Assembly: GCA_016783995.1 (NCBI GenBank)
Contig: JADHVN010000048.1
Span: 1 to 9,794, forward strand
DNA length: 9,794 nt
Reading direction: 5' to 3'
Source of the DNA: Actinomycetota bacterium
Lineage (GTDB): Bacteria > Actinomycetota > Humimicrobiia > Humimicrobiales > Humimicrobiaceae
The position numbers and the translations under genes are program-made. Under the pieces are notes generated by a model. It saw nothing but the letters and a program-made list of their open reading frames with translations, had not been told where the DNA came from and did not search any database. The number at the start of each line of letters is the position of its first letter. Positions within the stretch are counted from its first letter, which is position 1. Positions 1 through 5,844 of this stretch are shown here, piece after piece.

Positions 1-413
1 CATATGCGGGCATAGTCTTTCGGCGATTGAATCATTTGTACCCGGTTACGTGTATCAAGGTTGTACCACGACGATAGTCCCACATAAATACCTCGATCAG
101 CAGCTTTGCTGATGAACTCGACCAGAGCCGAGCGTGGCTCGACCTGTACAGGTTTGTGATTTCCCCACATGAAACTATCAGGCTGGGGCAGTATCGTGAA
201 TTTCTCAACTATCTGGCCGTCCGGCTCTTTCGCAACCAGATGTGGGAAGGCATCCAGGCGGATACAGTTGTAGCCGCGTTCCGCCAATTCATCAAGTACT
301 TTGTCCCAATCTGCATATTCTGCTTCGTCGCCCGTCCGTCGGACAAGCCACGAAAACTCCCACATCGTGACAGCATACTTCGCTTCAGGATTAAACCCAC
401 TTGCACTAGACAC
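1..413 (-). CDS. Cellulase-like family protein, N-terminal part (cut by window edge)
   Basis: Conceptual translation of the minus strand gives 137 codons running off the window start. It begins VSSASGFNPEAKYAVTMWEF and contains MWEFSWLVRR near residues 18-27, then DWDKVLDELAERGYNCIRLD and AFPHLVA. This opening (a W-D/E-FSWL block, then an RGYN.IR.DAFPH strand-helix unit) is what I recognise from the cellulase-like, GH5-like TIM-barrel proteins thought to act on sugars; the substrate is unknown. No signal peptide is seen, so a cytoplasmic location is likely. No in-frame ATG exists before residue 18. The GTG at 413 has GGAGG (424-420) six bases upstream, which decides the start. About half of its bases are G or C, against roughly a third in the thi genes, and its codons use many G/C third bases, suggesting transfer. 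It lies downstream of thiL on the same strand, 221 nt away, with its own promoter. Confidence 0.72.
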   Translation of the reverse strand, partial: MSSASGFNPEAKYAVTMWEFSWLVRRTGDEAEYADWDKVLDELAERGYNCIRLDAFPHLVAKEPDGQIVEKFTILPQPDSFMWGNHKPVQVEPRSALVEFISKAADRGIYVGLSSWYNLDTRNRVQMIQSPKDYARI

Positions 414-451
414 TTCTAGCCTCCATTTCAGGTGTTTGGCTACTAAAGCAA

Positions 452-480
452 ATGATAATGTAGGTTTGCATCAAAGTCAA
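452..480 (-). promoter_or_regulatory. Sigma-70/A-type promoter for the cellulase-like gene
   Basis: On the minus strand TTGACT (480-475) and TATCAT (457-452) are separated by exactly 17 bp. Each matches consensus at five of six positions. A start near 445 would leave a leader of about 32 nt to the GTG at 413. This is one of the best promoter matches in the window and suggests that the gene is transcribed separately from the thi operon upstream. The remaining 481-634 stretch is T-rich on the plus strand and holds only weak hairpins (524-539 and 585-611). Confidence 0.6.
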
Positions 481-634
481 AAAAATTCAATAGTCCCCAC
501 TCTTCAAAACTTTTATTAGTGGTAAATTCGTAAGAATTTGCTTTTTTCAGCTTCTTTTTCTGGTTTATTTTATTTTGATTTAGTGCCCTTTGCAAAAAGG
601 AAATAAAGGGCGAGAAAACGGCTAGGGATTTTTT

Positions 635-1591
635 TTAAGTCGGTTCCGTTAAAAAATGATCATATCCATGCTTTGTAAGAAGCTCCTCTTTGCCTTCTTT
701 ATAGATTCTAACACCCTTTTCTTTGGTTATTTTTCCTACTAAAAATCCTTTAACCTTGTTAAGATTTTCTTCTGAAACTGTGTAAACTAATTCAAAATCT
801 TCTCCACCATATAAAGCAAAATCTAAAGCGTTTTTTTCGCAGATTTTTGCTGCTTTTTTTGTTGTTGATTTTACAGGGACTGAATCTGCATAAATAATAG
901 CCCCGGTATCGCTTTGCTCGCATATTCTTAAAACATCTGAAGCAAGACCATCGGAAACATCAATCATTGCGTTAATATATTTTAAGAAAGGCTCTACTTT
1001 ATGAAATTTTGCCTCTGGTTCTAAATGTTTCTTTTTTACTTCTTCGAAGTCATCTATGTTTTTTAAGAATAAATTCAGGCCAGCTGTACTTGATCCTAAA
1101 TCTCCACTTACTAAAATACAATCATCTGGTTTAGCGGCTGAACGAAATTTGAGATTTTCTTTTTTTGCTTCTCCAATCATACATATATCTATAATAAGTT
1201 GTTTGCCATGAGTTATATTGCCGCCTATAATTTCGATTTGGTATTTACTGCTGACTTGCCGCATTCCTTTATATATATTTTCAATAATTTCAACATCAAT
1301 GTCTTTCGGTAAGACTAAAGAAACTAAAAAATATTTGGGTTTTGCACCCATAGCTCCTATATCGGACACATTGATTTCTACTGCTTTTTTACCAACCTGT
1401 TCAGGAGAAAAGTATCTTAGTGAAAAATGATCGCCATCTACCAATGTATCTGCGGTAATGGCAAGGTACCTGTTACTCACTTTTATAAGAGCCGCATCAT
1501 CGCCTATACCTTTAATTATATATCTGCTAACCGGTTTTTTTGTAAGCCTTTTTATTAAAGCAAATTCCCCGCCTATTTGAGAGATATCCAT
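635..1591 (-). CDS. thiL: Thiamine-monophosphate kinase ThiL
   Basis: ThiL uses ATP to phosphorylate thiamin monophosphate to the cofactor thiamin diphosphate (TPP), the last step of the pathway, in the cytoplasm. The 318-residue protein is of normal length and carries the family motifs in order: GGEFALI near residue 7, GIGDDAALI near 28, ADTLVDGDHFSL near 47, NVSDIGAMGAKP near 74, GGNITHG near 122, DVSDGLASDVL near 211 and GGEDFELVYT near 262. Asp residues in DDA, SD and DVSDG are the expected Mg-ATP ligands of this PurM-like fold. The GGNITHG block is usually GGDTT.G in this family, so Asn replaces one acidic position. The ATG has GAAGGA (1605-1600) about 8 nt upstream. It is the last gene of the thiMECL operon, 29 nt after thiC. 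No convincing terminator follows it. Confidence 0.95.
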   Translation of the reverse strand: MDISQIGGEFALIKRLTKKPVSRYIIKGIGDDAALIKVSNRYLAITADTLVDGDHFSLRYFSPEQVGKKAVEINVSDIGAMGAKPKYFLVSLVLPKDIDVEIIENIYKGMRQVSSKYQIEIIGGNITHGKQLIIDICMIGEAKKENLKFRSAAKPDDCILVSGDLGSSTAGLNLFLKNIDDFEEVKKKHLEPEAKFHKVEPFLKYINAMIDVSDGLASDVLRICEQSDTGAIIYADSVPVKSTTKKAAKICEKNALDFALYGGEDFELVYTVSEENLNKVKGFLVGKITKEKGVRIYKEGKEELLTKHGYDHFLTEPT

Positions 1592-1620
1592 TTTTATTTT
1601 CCTTCTTTAATTTTAATATA

Positions 1621-2925
1621 TCATTTTACTTTATGTCTTGCTTTATCATGGCGAAAATATTTATTTACTATATCAATTGCACAGTATTTTCCGCACATCG
1701 TACACTTGTCACCGGTAATTTTACTTTCTTTTCTGTACTGCCTTGCTTTTTCCGGGTCTATAGATAGGCTTATCTGTTTTTCCCAGTTTAATTTTTTTCT
1801 TGCTCTTGCCATTTCTATATCCTTATCCAGGGCACCACTGATCCCTTTTGCGATATCGGCTGCATGTGCTGCAATTCTGGTAATTATAACTCCCTCTCTA
1901 ACATCATCTACTGTGGGTAATCTTAAATGTTCGGAAGGTGTAAGATAGCATAGATAGTCAGCGCCCCAGTAACCGGCTAAAGCTCCGCCGATAGCGCCTG
2001 TAATGTGATCATAGCCTGGTGATATATCAGTAACTAGCGGACCTAAAACGTAAAAAGGTGCACCTCCGCAAATCTTTTTTACAAGCAAGACATTTGTCTC
2101 TATCTGGTCAATGGGCATATGACCGGGACCCTCTATTATTACCTGTACGCCCTCTTTTAGGGCTCTTTTTGCCAGTTCTCCTAAAATTACTGTTTCTTGT
2201 ATTTGTCCTCTGTCTGTGGCATCAGCCAGGCATCCGGGTCTTAGCCCATCTCCAAGGCTTAAAGTTACATCGTATTTTTTGGCTATTTCCAGCAGTCTAT
2301 CATAATTTTCAAAAAGTGGGTTTTCCTTTTTATTATATATCATCCATTCAACTAGAAAAGCACCACCTCTACTTACAATATCTAAAACTCTGCCCTGGTT
2401 TCTTAGTCTTTTTATAGCTTCTATTGTTACACCGCAGTGTACCGTCATAAAATCAGCGCCATCTTCTGCTTGTTTTTCGATTACATCAAAAATATAATCT
2501 TCAGTCATGTTTACAATACCTTTCCTTTTTGCAGATTCAATAACGGCCTGATAAATAGGAACTGTTCCTACGGGTACAGTGGATCTGTCTATGATAGTTC
2601 TTCTTATTTTATCAATATCTCCACCAGTGCTTAGATCCATAACAGTATCAGCCCCGGCTTTAATAGCTACATCTAATTTTTCTATTTCCTCTTCCAGACT
2701 GGTATGCTCTGAAGATGTTCCTATGTTTGCATTAACTTTTGTTCTTAAACCTCTTCCTATTCCTGATAATACCTCAAGAGATTTGTGTTTTTTATTATAA
2801 GGAATAACAATAACACCCTCTGCTATGCTCTCTCTTATATATTCATGACTAACCCTTTCTTTTTTTGCTATAATTTTCATTTCTTTAGTTATTTCACCGG
2901 ACCCGGCTTTACTTAATAGAGTCAT
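1621..2925 (-). CDS. thiC: Phosphomethylpyrimidine synthase ThiC
   Basis: ThiC is a radical-SAM enzyme that rearranges aminoimidazole ribotide (AIR) to HMP-phosphate, the thiamin pyrimidine. The 434-residue protein is the short form, without the N-terminal extension of the enterobacterial enzyme. Visible motifs are ANIGTSS near 68, DLSTGGDI near 97, VPVGTVPIYQA near 116, MTVHCGVT near 160, SRGGAF near 186, SLGDGLRPGC near 223, EGPGHMP near 265, LGPLVTDI..GYDH near 293 and GADYLCYLTPSEHL near 322. The C-terminal cluster site reads CTMCGKYC, i.e. C-x2-C-x3-C. Its ATG is preceded by GGGAGG (2940-2935), which lies inside thiE. The 17-nt overlap with thiE implies translational coupling. ThiC needs strictly low-oxygen chemistry and an electron donor, which suits an anaerobe. 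Confidence 0.96.
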   Translation of the reverse strand: MTLLSKAGSGEITKEMKIIAKKERVSHEYIRESIAEGVIVIPYNKKHKSLEVLSGIGRGLRTKVNANIGTSSEHTSLEEEIEKLDVAIKAGADTVMDLSTGGDIDKIRRTIIDRSTVPVGTVPIYQAVIESAKRKGIVNMTEDYIFDVIEKQAEDGADFMTVHCGVTIEAIKRLRNQGRVLDIVSRGGAFLVEWMIYNKKENPLFENYDRLLEIAKKYDVTLSLGDGLRPGCLADATDRGQIQETVILGELAKRALKEGVQVIIEGPGHMPIDQIETNVLLVKKICGGAPFYVLGPLVTDISPGYDHITGAIGGALAGYWGADYLCYLTPSEHLRLPTVDDVREGVIITRIAAHAADIAKGISGALDKDIEMARARKKLNWEKQISLSIDPEKARQYRKESKITGDKCTMCGKYCAIDIVNKYFRHDKARHKVK

Positions 2926-3550
2926 TTATAATAACCTCCCTGAATTTTTTACATTCTTTTTCCACGTTGTCTTTAGTAACTATGGCTGAAATTGCTACAA
3001 TAGATCTTGCACCTGCTTCTATTACACTTCCAAGATTATTTTCATTTATTCCGCCAATAGCTACAAAAGGAATCTTTATTGCTTTCTTTATATCTTTTAT
3101 TAACTTAAGTCCTGCTGGTCTTCCAGCGTCTAATTTAGTTTTTGTCTCAAAAATTGGACTTACTCCTACATAATCTGCGCCAATCCTTTCGGCTTCCACT
3201 GCCTCTCTAATATTATGTACAGTTAATCCAATAATTTTTTTACTTCCAAGTATTTTTCTGGCAATGCTATAGGTCATATCTTTATTACCCAGGTGGACTC
3301 CATCAGCATCCACTGCTAAAACAATGTCAACTCTATCATTTATTATAAATAGAACGTTATTTTTTTTACAAAGTTCACCTGTTGCTTTTGCCTCTTTTAT
3401 CATATCTCCTGTACTTCCCCCTTTTTCTCTATATTGAATTATTTTAACGCCCGCTCGTATAGCAGACTTAACATCTTCCAGGATAGTTTTTTTAGTTAGA
3501 TTCGAATCTGTAATAAAGTATAAATCCATATCTTCTAGTTTTTCTTTCAT
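2909..3550 (-). CDS. thiE: Thiamine-phosphate synthase ThiE
   Basis: ThiE condenses HMP-diphosphate with thiazole phosphate to give thiamin monophosphate. The 213-residue TIM barrel is of usual size. It shows LYFITDSNL near residue 10, IIQYREK near 37 (diphosphate contacts), INDRVDIVLAVDADGVHLG near 69-87, IGLTVHN near 107, DYVGVSPIFETKTK near 126 and FVAIGGIN near 161. The Gln-Tyr-Arg-Glu-Lys block differs mildly from the commoner QLR.K. Its ATG follows the thiM stop directly (TAA then ATG, 3551/3550), with AAGGG inside the thiM end serving as ribosome binding site. Its end overlaps thiC by 17 nt. The layout makes thiM, thiE and thiC a translationally coupled block. Confidence 0.96.
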   Translation of the reverse strand: MKEKLEDMDLYFITDSNLTKKTILEDVKSAIRAGVKIIQYREKGGSTGDMIKEAKATGELCKKNNVLFIINDRVDIVLAVDADGVHLGNKDMTYSIARKILGSKKIIGLTVHNIREAVEAERIGADYVGVSPIFETKTKLDAGRPAGLKLIKDIKKAIKIPFVAIGGINENNLGSVIEAGARSIVAISAIVTKDNVEKECKKFREVIINDSIK

Positions 3551-4345
3551 TTATTCCCTTTTCTCTATTTTTATCATTTCTTCTATTTTGTTTTTATCAA
3601 GGTTAAAAATTTCATCAAAGAAAATAGTTTTATAGGAAGCTGGACCTTTAGCTGTTTTTGCTGCCAGTTCACCAGCTATACCAATAAAAGAAAGAGCATT
3701 TGTGGAAGCTAGTGCATAGTCTTTTTCAACAGCGGCAAATGTTCCTATTGCTGAGGCAGCCATGCAGCCTGAACCAACAAAATTGCTCATCATATCATGA
3801 CCATTTTTACAAATATAGGTATCTTTTCCGTTTGATATAATATCTTCCTTTCCAGTTATCACCACGGTTAGATTTCTTTCACTTGCTAATTTTTTTGATA
3901 TTTCTACCAGATTTCCTTTTACTGATATTGCTTCCACTCCTTTTGTTTCTGCCTCTGCTCCGGCTATTATTCCAATCTCTGAAGAGTTTCCCTTTAGAAT
4001 TGAAATTTTTACTTTTTCTAAAATTTCTATTGCTTTATTTGTTCTTAGATCTGTTGCGCCAGCTCCAACTGCATCCAGGATTACAGGAATGTTTTTTTCA
4101 TTTGCTTTTTTACCTGCTAAAATCATTGATTCTACTAAATCTACTGTCAGTGTTCCAATATTTAAAACAAGAGCGCTGGATATGGAAGTCATTTGTTCAA
4201 CTTCTTCTATTGCATGCGCCATAACAGGCAGGGCACCTATAGCTCTTACTATGTTTGCACAATCATAAATCGTTACCCAGTTTGTTATATGGTGTACTAA
4301 CGGTTTTTGTTCTTTTATTTTCCTTAAAGTCTCTGATATGCTCAT
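3551..4345 (-). CDS. thiM: Hydroxyethylthiazole kinase ThiM
   Basis: ThiM phosphorylates 4-methyl-5-(2-hydroxyethyl)thiazole with ATP so that salvaged thiazole can enter thiamin synthesis. The 264-residue ribokinase-like protein has PLVHHITNWVT near residue 15, GALPVMAHA near 37, LNIGTLT near 61, LDAVGAGATDLR near 90, LKGNSSEI near 117, ITGKED near 163 and the catalytic FVGSGCMAAS near 189, whose Cys is the family's active-site residue. LDAVGAGA has Ala where LDPVGAGA is usual. The ATG at 4345 has GAAGGGA just upstream. It is the first gene of the operon. Its leader (4346-4549 and, beyond the IS, 5771-5841) held a TPP riboswitch. Positions 4346-4469 are very AT-rich and hold no clear promoter. 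Confidence 0.96.
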   Translation of the reverse strand: MSISETLRKIKEQKPLVHHITNWVTIYDCANIVRAIGALPVMAHAIEEVEQMTSISSALVLNIGTLTVDLVESMILAGKKANEKNIPVILDAVGAGATDLRTNKAIEILEKVKISILKGNSSEIGIIAGAEAETKGVEAISVKGNLVEISKKLASERNLTVVITGKEDIISNGKDTYICKNGHDMMSNFVGSGCMAASAIGTFAAVEKDYALASTNALSFIGIAGELAAKTAKGPASYKTIFFDEIFNLDKNKIEEMIKIEKRE

Positions 4346-4469
4346 AAAATTTCCCTTCTTGCTCAGATTTGTTAGTCTTGTTATTCATTTAAATTGATGT
4401 ATCTTATAAAACTTGCGTTTTTTTCTTTTTTTATATACCTTCCCGATTTCAAGGAGTATTAAAAACTAC

Positions 4470-4512
4470 CATAAAAATAAAAAAACTACTAACCTGGCCG
4501 TTGATTAGTAGT
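4470..4512 (-). terminator. Intrinsic terminator of the thi riboswitch expression platform
   Basis: On the minus strand ACTACTAA (4512-4505) pairs perfectly with TTAGTAGT (4492-4485) across a 12-nt loop, and the stem is followed at once by TTTTTTT-A-TTTTT. It sits 13 nt beyond the last aptamer base and upstream of thiM, the expected place for the OFF structure of a TPP riboswitch. The stem is AT-rich but long, and the U-tract is strong. Confidence 0.8.
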
Positions 4513-4527
4513 TTACTTGTTTCTACT
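4507..4527 (-). promoter_or_regulatory. Putative antiterminator pairing
   Basis: AGTAG (4527-4523) can pair with CTACT (4511-4507), which is part of the terminator's 5' arm. The same AGT overlaps the 3' strand of aptamer stem P1 (4528-4525). TPP binding would close P1, free the terminator arm and stop transcription; without TPP the 5-bp antiterminator could form. The pairing is short, so this is an inference from mutual exclusivity, not a strong fold. Confidence 0.4.
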
Positions 4528-4549
4528 TTTCCTACGCTAGTATTATCTA
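4525..4549 (-). promoter_or_regulatory. TPP riboswitch, 3' half (separated by IS insertion)
   Basis: Read on the minus strand, the stretch is TA-GATAATACTAGCGTAGG-AAAAGT. It is the 3' half of the thi-box aptamer, including the GAUAAU loop of P5, the closing CTAG (4540-4537), GCGUAGG (P4 strand AGG at 4533-4531) and the P1 strand AAGT (4528-4525). The other half is at 5771-5841. Joined at the duplicated TA, the two give a continuous thi-box element upstream of thiM. The TA at 4548-4549 is one copy of the target duplication. Confidence 0.92.
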
Positions 4550-4574
4550 GTGTCATGTCAATCACCAATTGTCG
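4550..4574 (+). repeat. Left terminal inverted repeat of the IS630 element
   Basis: The outer 11 bp match the other end exactly. The inner part matches at about 7 of 14 positions, including TGTCG. The transposase stop codon (TGA, plus-strand tca 4558-4560) lies inside this repeat, which shows how tightly the element is packed. Confidence 0.88.
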
Positions 4575-5226
4575 GATAAAGTCTCTTAAGCTTTATTCTG
4601 GCATCAGTAGCCGTAAACTGCCAATCCACCTTAGCCTCTTTATTATTTCTATATTTCTGCCAGGCACGAGTCTCCCTTTCTATAGTCCTAATATTATCAA
4701 TTCTTCTGTTCAGGCACTGTCCGTTAAGTACATTTAATTCAATCTCTGCCATGTTTAACCAGCTCCCGTGCTTGGGGGTATAGATAAATTCAAACCTATC
4801 CCACAGCTCTTTTGCCTTCTGTGGGCTAAAGGTCTCATAGAGCGATCCGGGTGTATGAGTATTAAGATTATCCATTACAAGTATTATCTTATCGGCACCT
4901 TCGTAAGTTTTGGCAATCTCTTCTATAAAATATGCCCAGTCGCTCTTTGCTCTTTTCTCTGTAATCCTTACCATGCGTTTTCCTGCCAGAGGTTCGCAGG
5001 CAAGAAAGATATTGCATACCCCGCAACGCCTGTATTCATAATCATACCTGGCCGGTCTGCCCGGTGCTTCCAGAATGGGAACTTTTGTCTCCGATATAAG
5101 CTGTTTGGGTGATTCATCCATGCACACAACAGGGTATCTGGGATCCAGTATTTGCTTGTAGATATCCAAAACCTTTTCCATATTTGCCACAAAGTTTCCA
5201 TTCTGATCCGGTGGAATTACCCATTC
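4558..5226 (-). CDS. IS630-family transposase, DDE catalytic part (orfB, read after -1 frameshift)
   Basis: This frame carries the RNase-H-like DDE_3 domain. Starting from the frameshift junction (GAA at 5226-5224) it reads EWVIPPDQNGNFVANMEKV and continues for 222 residues. Catalytic acids are visible in VVCMDESPK, in ILVMDNLNTHT and in HGSWLNMAEIE near the C-terminus, the typical IS630 D-D-E set. As a separate ORF it has only a GTG at 5190 without a good ribosome site and would lack EWVIPP, which is conserved in full-length IS630 transposases. It is therefore best read as the second half of one fused protein of about 377 residues, normal for the family. It catalyses cut-and-paste transposition into TA. 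The stop lies inside the left inverted repeat. Confidence 0.88.
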   Translation of the reverse strand, partial: EWVIPPDQNGNFVANMEKVLDIYKQILDPRYPVVCMDESPKQLISETKVPILEAPGRPARYDYEYRRCGVCNIFLACEPLAGKRMVRITEKRAKSDWAYFIEEIAKTYEGADKIILVMDNLNTHTPGSLYETFSPQKAKELWDRFEFIYTPKHGSWLNMAEIELNVLNGQCLNRRIDNIRTIERETRAWQKYRNNKEAKVDWQFTATDARIKLKRLYPTIGD

Positions 5227-5690
5227 TTTTTTCTGCCAGGGCTTAAGTTCGTTTTTTTTAGAACCCTTCGTACTGTTTCATGTGATATGCTGTCGATGTA
5301 CTTAAGCTCCACCGCCCTGTCAGCCAGCAGCCTCAGTGACCAGTGAGAGAACCCTTCAGGGGGTTTGCTGCAGGATAGGGCAACCAGATGCGCCTCAAAA
5401 TCCCCATCGGCCTTTTTTTCATAAACCCTGTCACTTTTTTTACCGTTTAGGGCTACATCTAAACACTGGGTGACAAATCTTTTTTTAACCCGGTCAATCT
5501 TTCTCATGCTGGTATTTAGCACCTTTGATATTTCTGCATTGGTGGAACGAAAGTTTTGATACTCTCCCTCATCACATGCCAGTAAAGTCAATGCGTTTAG
5601 TACTTTTTGGGATCTGTGCCTTCCTTTTGAAGTCATTTCAGTTAAATAATTTCGTTCCTCTCCGGTTAGTGTCACTACGTATTTCTTCAT
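5217..5690 (-). CDS. IS630-family transposase, DNA-binding part (orfA)
   Basis: This 157-codon frame encodes the N-terminal helix-turn-helix region that recognises the inverted repeats. Visible features are a leading VVTLTGEERNYLTEM, then SQKVLNALTLLACDEG, an HTH-like segment around NAEISKVLNTSMRKIDRVKKRF, and a C-terminal winged helix-like stretch ending in HETVRRVLKKTNLSPGRKK. Two ATGs are possible, at 5696 and 5690. GGGGG (5703-5699) lies only 2 nt from the first but 8 nt from the second, so 5690 is preferred. In frame 0 it stops at TAA 5219-5217 just past the A-run, giving a truncated product that could act as a repressor; a -1 slip joins it to the catalytic domain. Neighbouring signals are a promoter at 5756-5728 and the slippery site at 5232-5226. 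Confidence 0.85.
   Translation of the reverse strand: MKKYVVTLTGEERNYLTEMTSKGRHRSQKVLNALTLLACDEGEYQNFRSTNAEISKVLNTSMRKIDRVKKRFVTQCLDVALNGKKSDRVYEKKADGDFEAHLVALSCSKPPEGFSHWSLRLLADRAVELKYIDSISHETVRRVLKKTNLSPGRKKNG
5226..5232 (-). promoter_or_regulatory. Programmed -1 ribosomal frameshift site A_AAA_AAG
   Basis: Frame 0 of orfA reads AGA-AAA-AAG-AAT-GGG-TAA. The heptamer A_AAA_AAG (5232-5226) is phased exactly as X_XXY_YYZ and is one of the most efficient bacterial -1 slippery sequences, the type used in dnaX. After a tandem slip the next codons are GAA-TGG-GTA, giving RKKEWVIPP, which restores the conserved transposase sequence without gap. A weak hairpin TTCCA/TGGAA (5216-5212 with 5200-5196) begins 9 nt downstream and could stimulate slipping. 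No dnaX-like internal Shine-Dalgarno is seen. Confidence 0.82.
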
Positions 5691-5727
5691 ATCCATTTCC
5701 CCCTTAATAGGAATTGATTATAAAGAA

Positions 5728-5756
5728 ATCATAGCATTTATATTACGACATTACAA
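5728..5756 (-). promoter_or_regulatory. Promoter of the IS630 transposase
   Basis: On the minus strand TTGTAA (5756-5751; 4 of 6) and TATGAT (5733-5728; 5 of 6) are spaced by 17 bp. A perfect TATAAT also occurs at 5722-5717, but with no good -35. Transcripts from here read the transposase and then leave the element towards thiM on the same strand, so the promoter may also feed the thi operon. Confidence 0.5.
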
Positions 5757-5770
5757 GCATGACATGACAC
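5746..5770 (-). repeat. Right terminal inverted repeat of the IS630 element
   Basis: Reverse complement of the left end: exact for 11 bp (5760-5770), then partial with TGTCG conserved at 5750-5746. The predicted -35 box of the transposase promoter (5756-5751) falls within it, so transposase bound at this end could repress its own transcription. Confidence 0.85.
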
Positions 5771-5841
5771 TAGGTCAGGTTTAAAGGGTCGACGGTTTAA
5801 TTAAGTAAACCGGCCTCTCAGCTTGATAAGCTCCCCCAAGT
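5771..5841 (-). promoter_or_regulatory. TPP riboswitch, 5' half (separated by IS insertion)
   Basis: The minus strand shows P1 ACTT (5841-5838), P2 strand GGGG (5837-5834), P3 AGCTT-ATC-AAGCT (5832-5820), the invariant CTGAGA (5821-5816), an optional P3a hairpin CGGTTTA/TAAACCG (5812-5806 with 5799-5793), P2 strand ACCC (5789-5786), P4 strand CCT (5779-5777) and the start of P5, C-TA (5773-5771). With the 3' half at 4525-4549 it rebuilds a standard aptamer of about 94 nt that binds thiamin diphosphate. It is cut in the 5' strand of P5 by the IS630 element, so it can no longer fold as one RNA unless the 1.2 kb is looped out. Confidence 0.92.
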
Positions 5842-5844
5842 ATT

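Larger units (their letters stand above)
4550..5770 (-). mobile_element. IS630-family insertion sequence, complete, inserted in the TPP riboswitch
   Basis: The element is 1221 bp. Its ends are perfect 11-bp inverted repeats, GTGTCATGTCA at 4550-4560 and TGACATGACAC at 5760-5770. Similarity continues imperfectly for about 14 bp more, including TGTCG at 4570-4574 and its complement at 5746-5750. It is flanked by TA on both sides (4548-4549 and 5771-5772), the target duplication of the IS630/Tc1/mariner group. The pre-insertion site on the minus strand reads CC-TA-GAT, i.e. CTAG, the known preferred target of IS630 of Shigella. It holds one transposase in two overlapping frames. Its base composition is richer in G+C than the thi genes around it. 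Both ends and the frames look intact, so the copy may be recent and possibly active. Confidence 0.93.

Noticed and set aside
524..552. AAATTC-GTAA-GAATTT hairpin followed by GCTTTTTT on the plus strand as a terminator
   Set aside because: There is no plus-strand gene upstream for it to terminate, and the 6-bp stem is mostly A-T; it is probably chance in AT-rich DNA.
585..611. GCCCTTT/AAAGGGC stem, and a nested CCTTT-GCAA-AAAGG hairpin, as a thiL terminator
   Set aside because: On the minus strand the following bases are A-rich, not a U-tract, and on the plus strand the T-run comes 18 nt later. It cannot be supported as an intrinsic terminator.
3883..4224. Plus-strand open frame opposite thiM, Leu/Phe-rich, resembling a membrane protein
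   Set aside because: It is a shadow of the thiM codons on the other strand. The same applies to the long open frames opposite thiC, the transposase, dnaJ and mtaB.
4346..4470. A promoter directly upstream of thiM on the minus strand (TTGAAA and TATAAA)
   Set aside because: The two boxes are only 11 bp apart and no properly spaced pair was found. The native promoter should lie upstream of the riboswitch.
5250..5265. The A8 run in orfA (CTAAAAAAAACG) as the frameshift site
   Set aside because: Frame 0 continues correctly through it (VLKKTNLSPGRKK). The shift is required only at the A6G heptamer 5232-5226.
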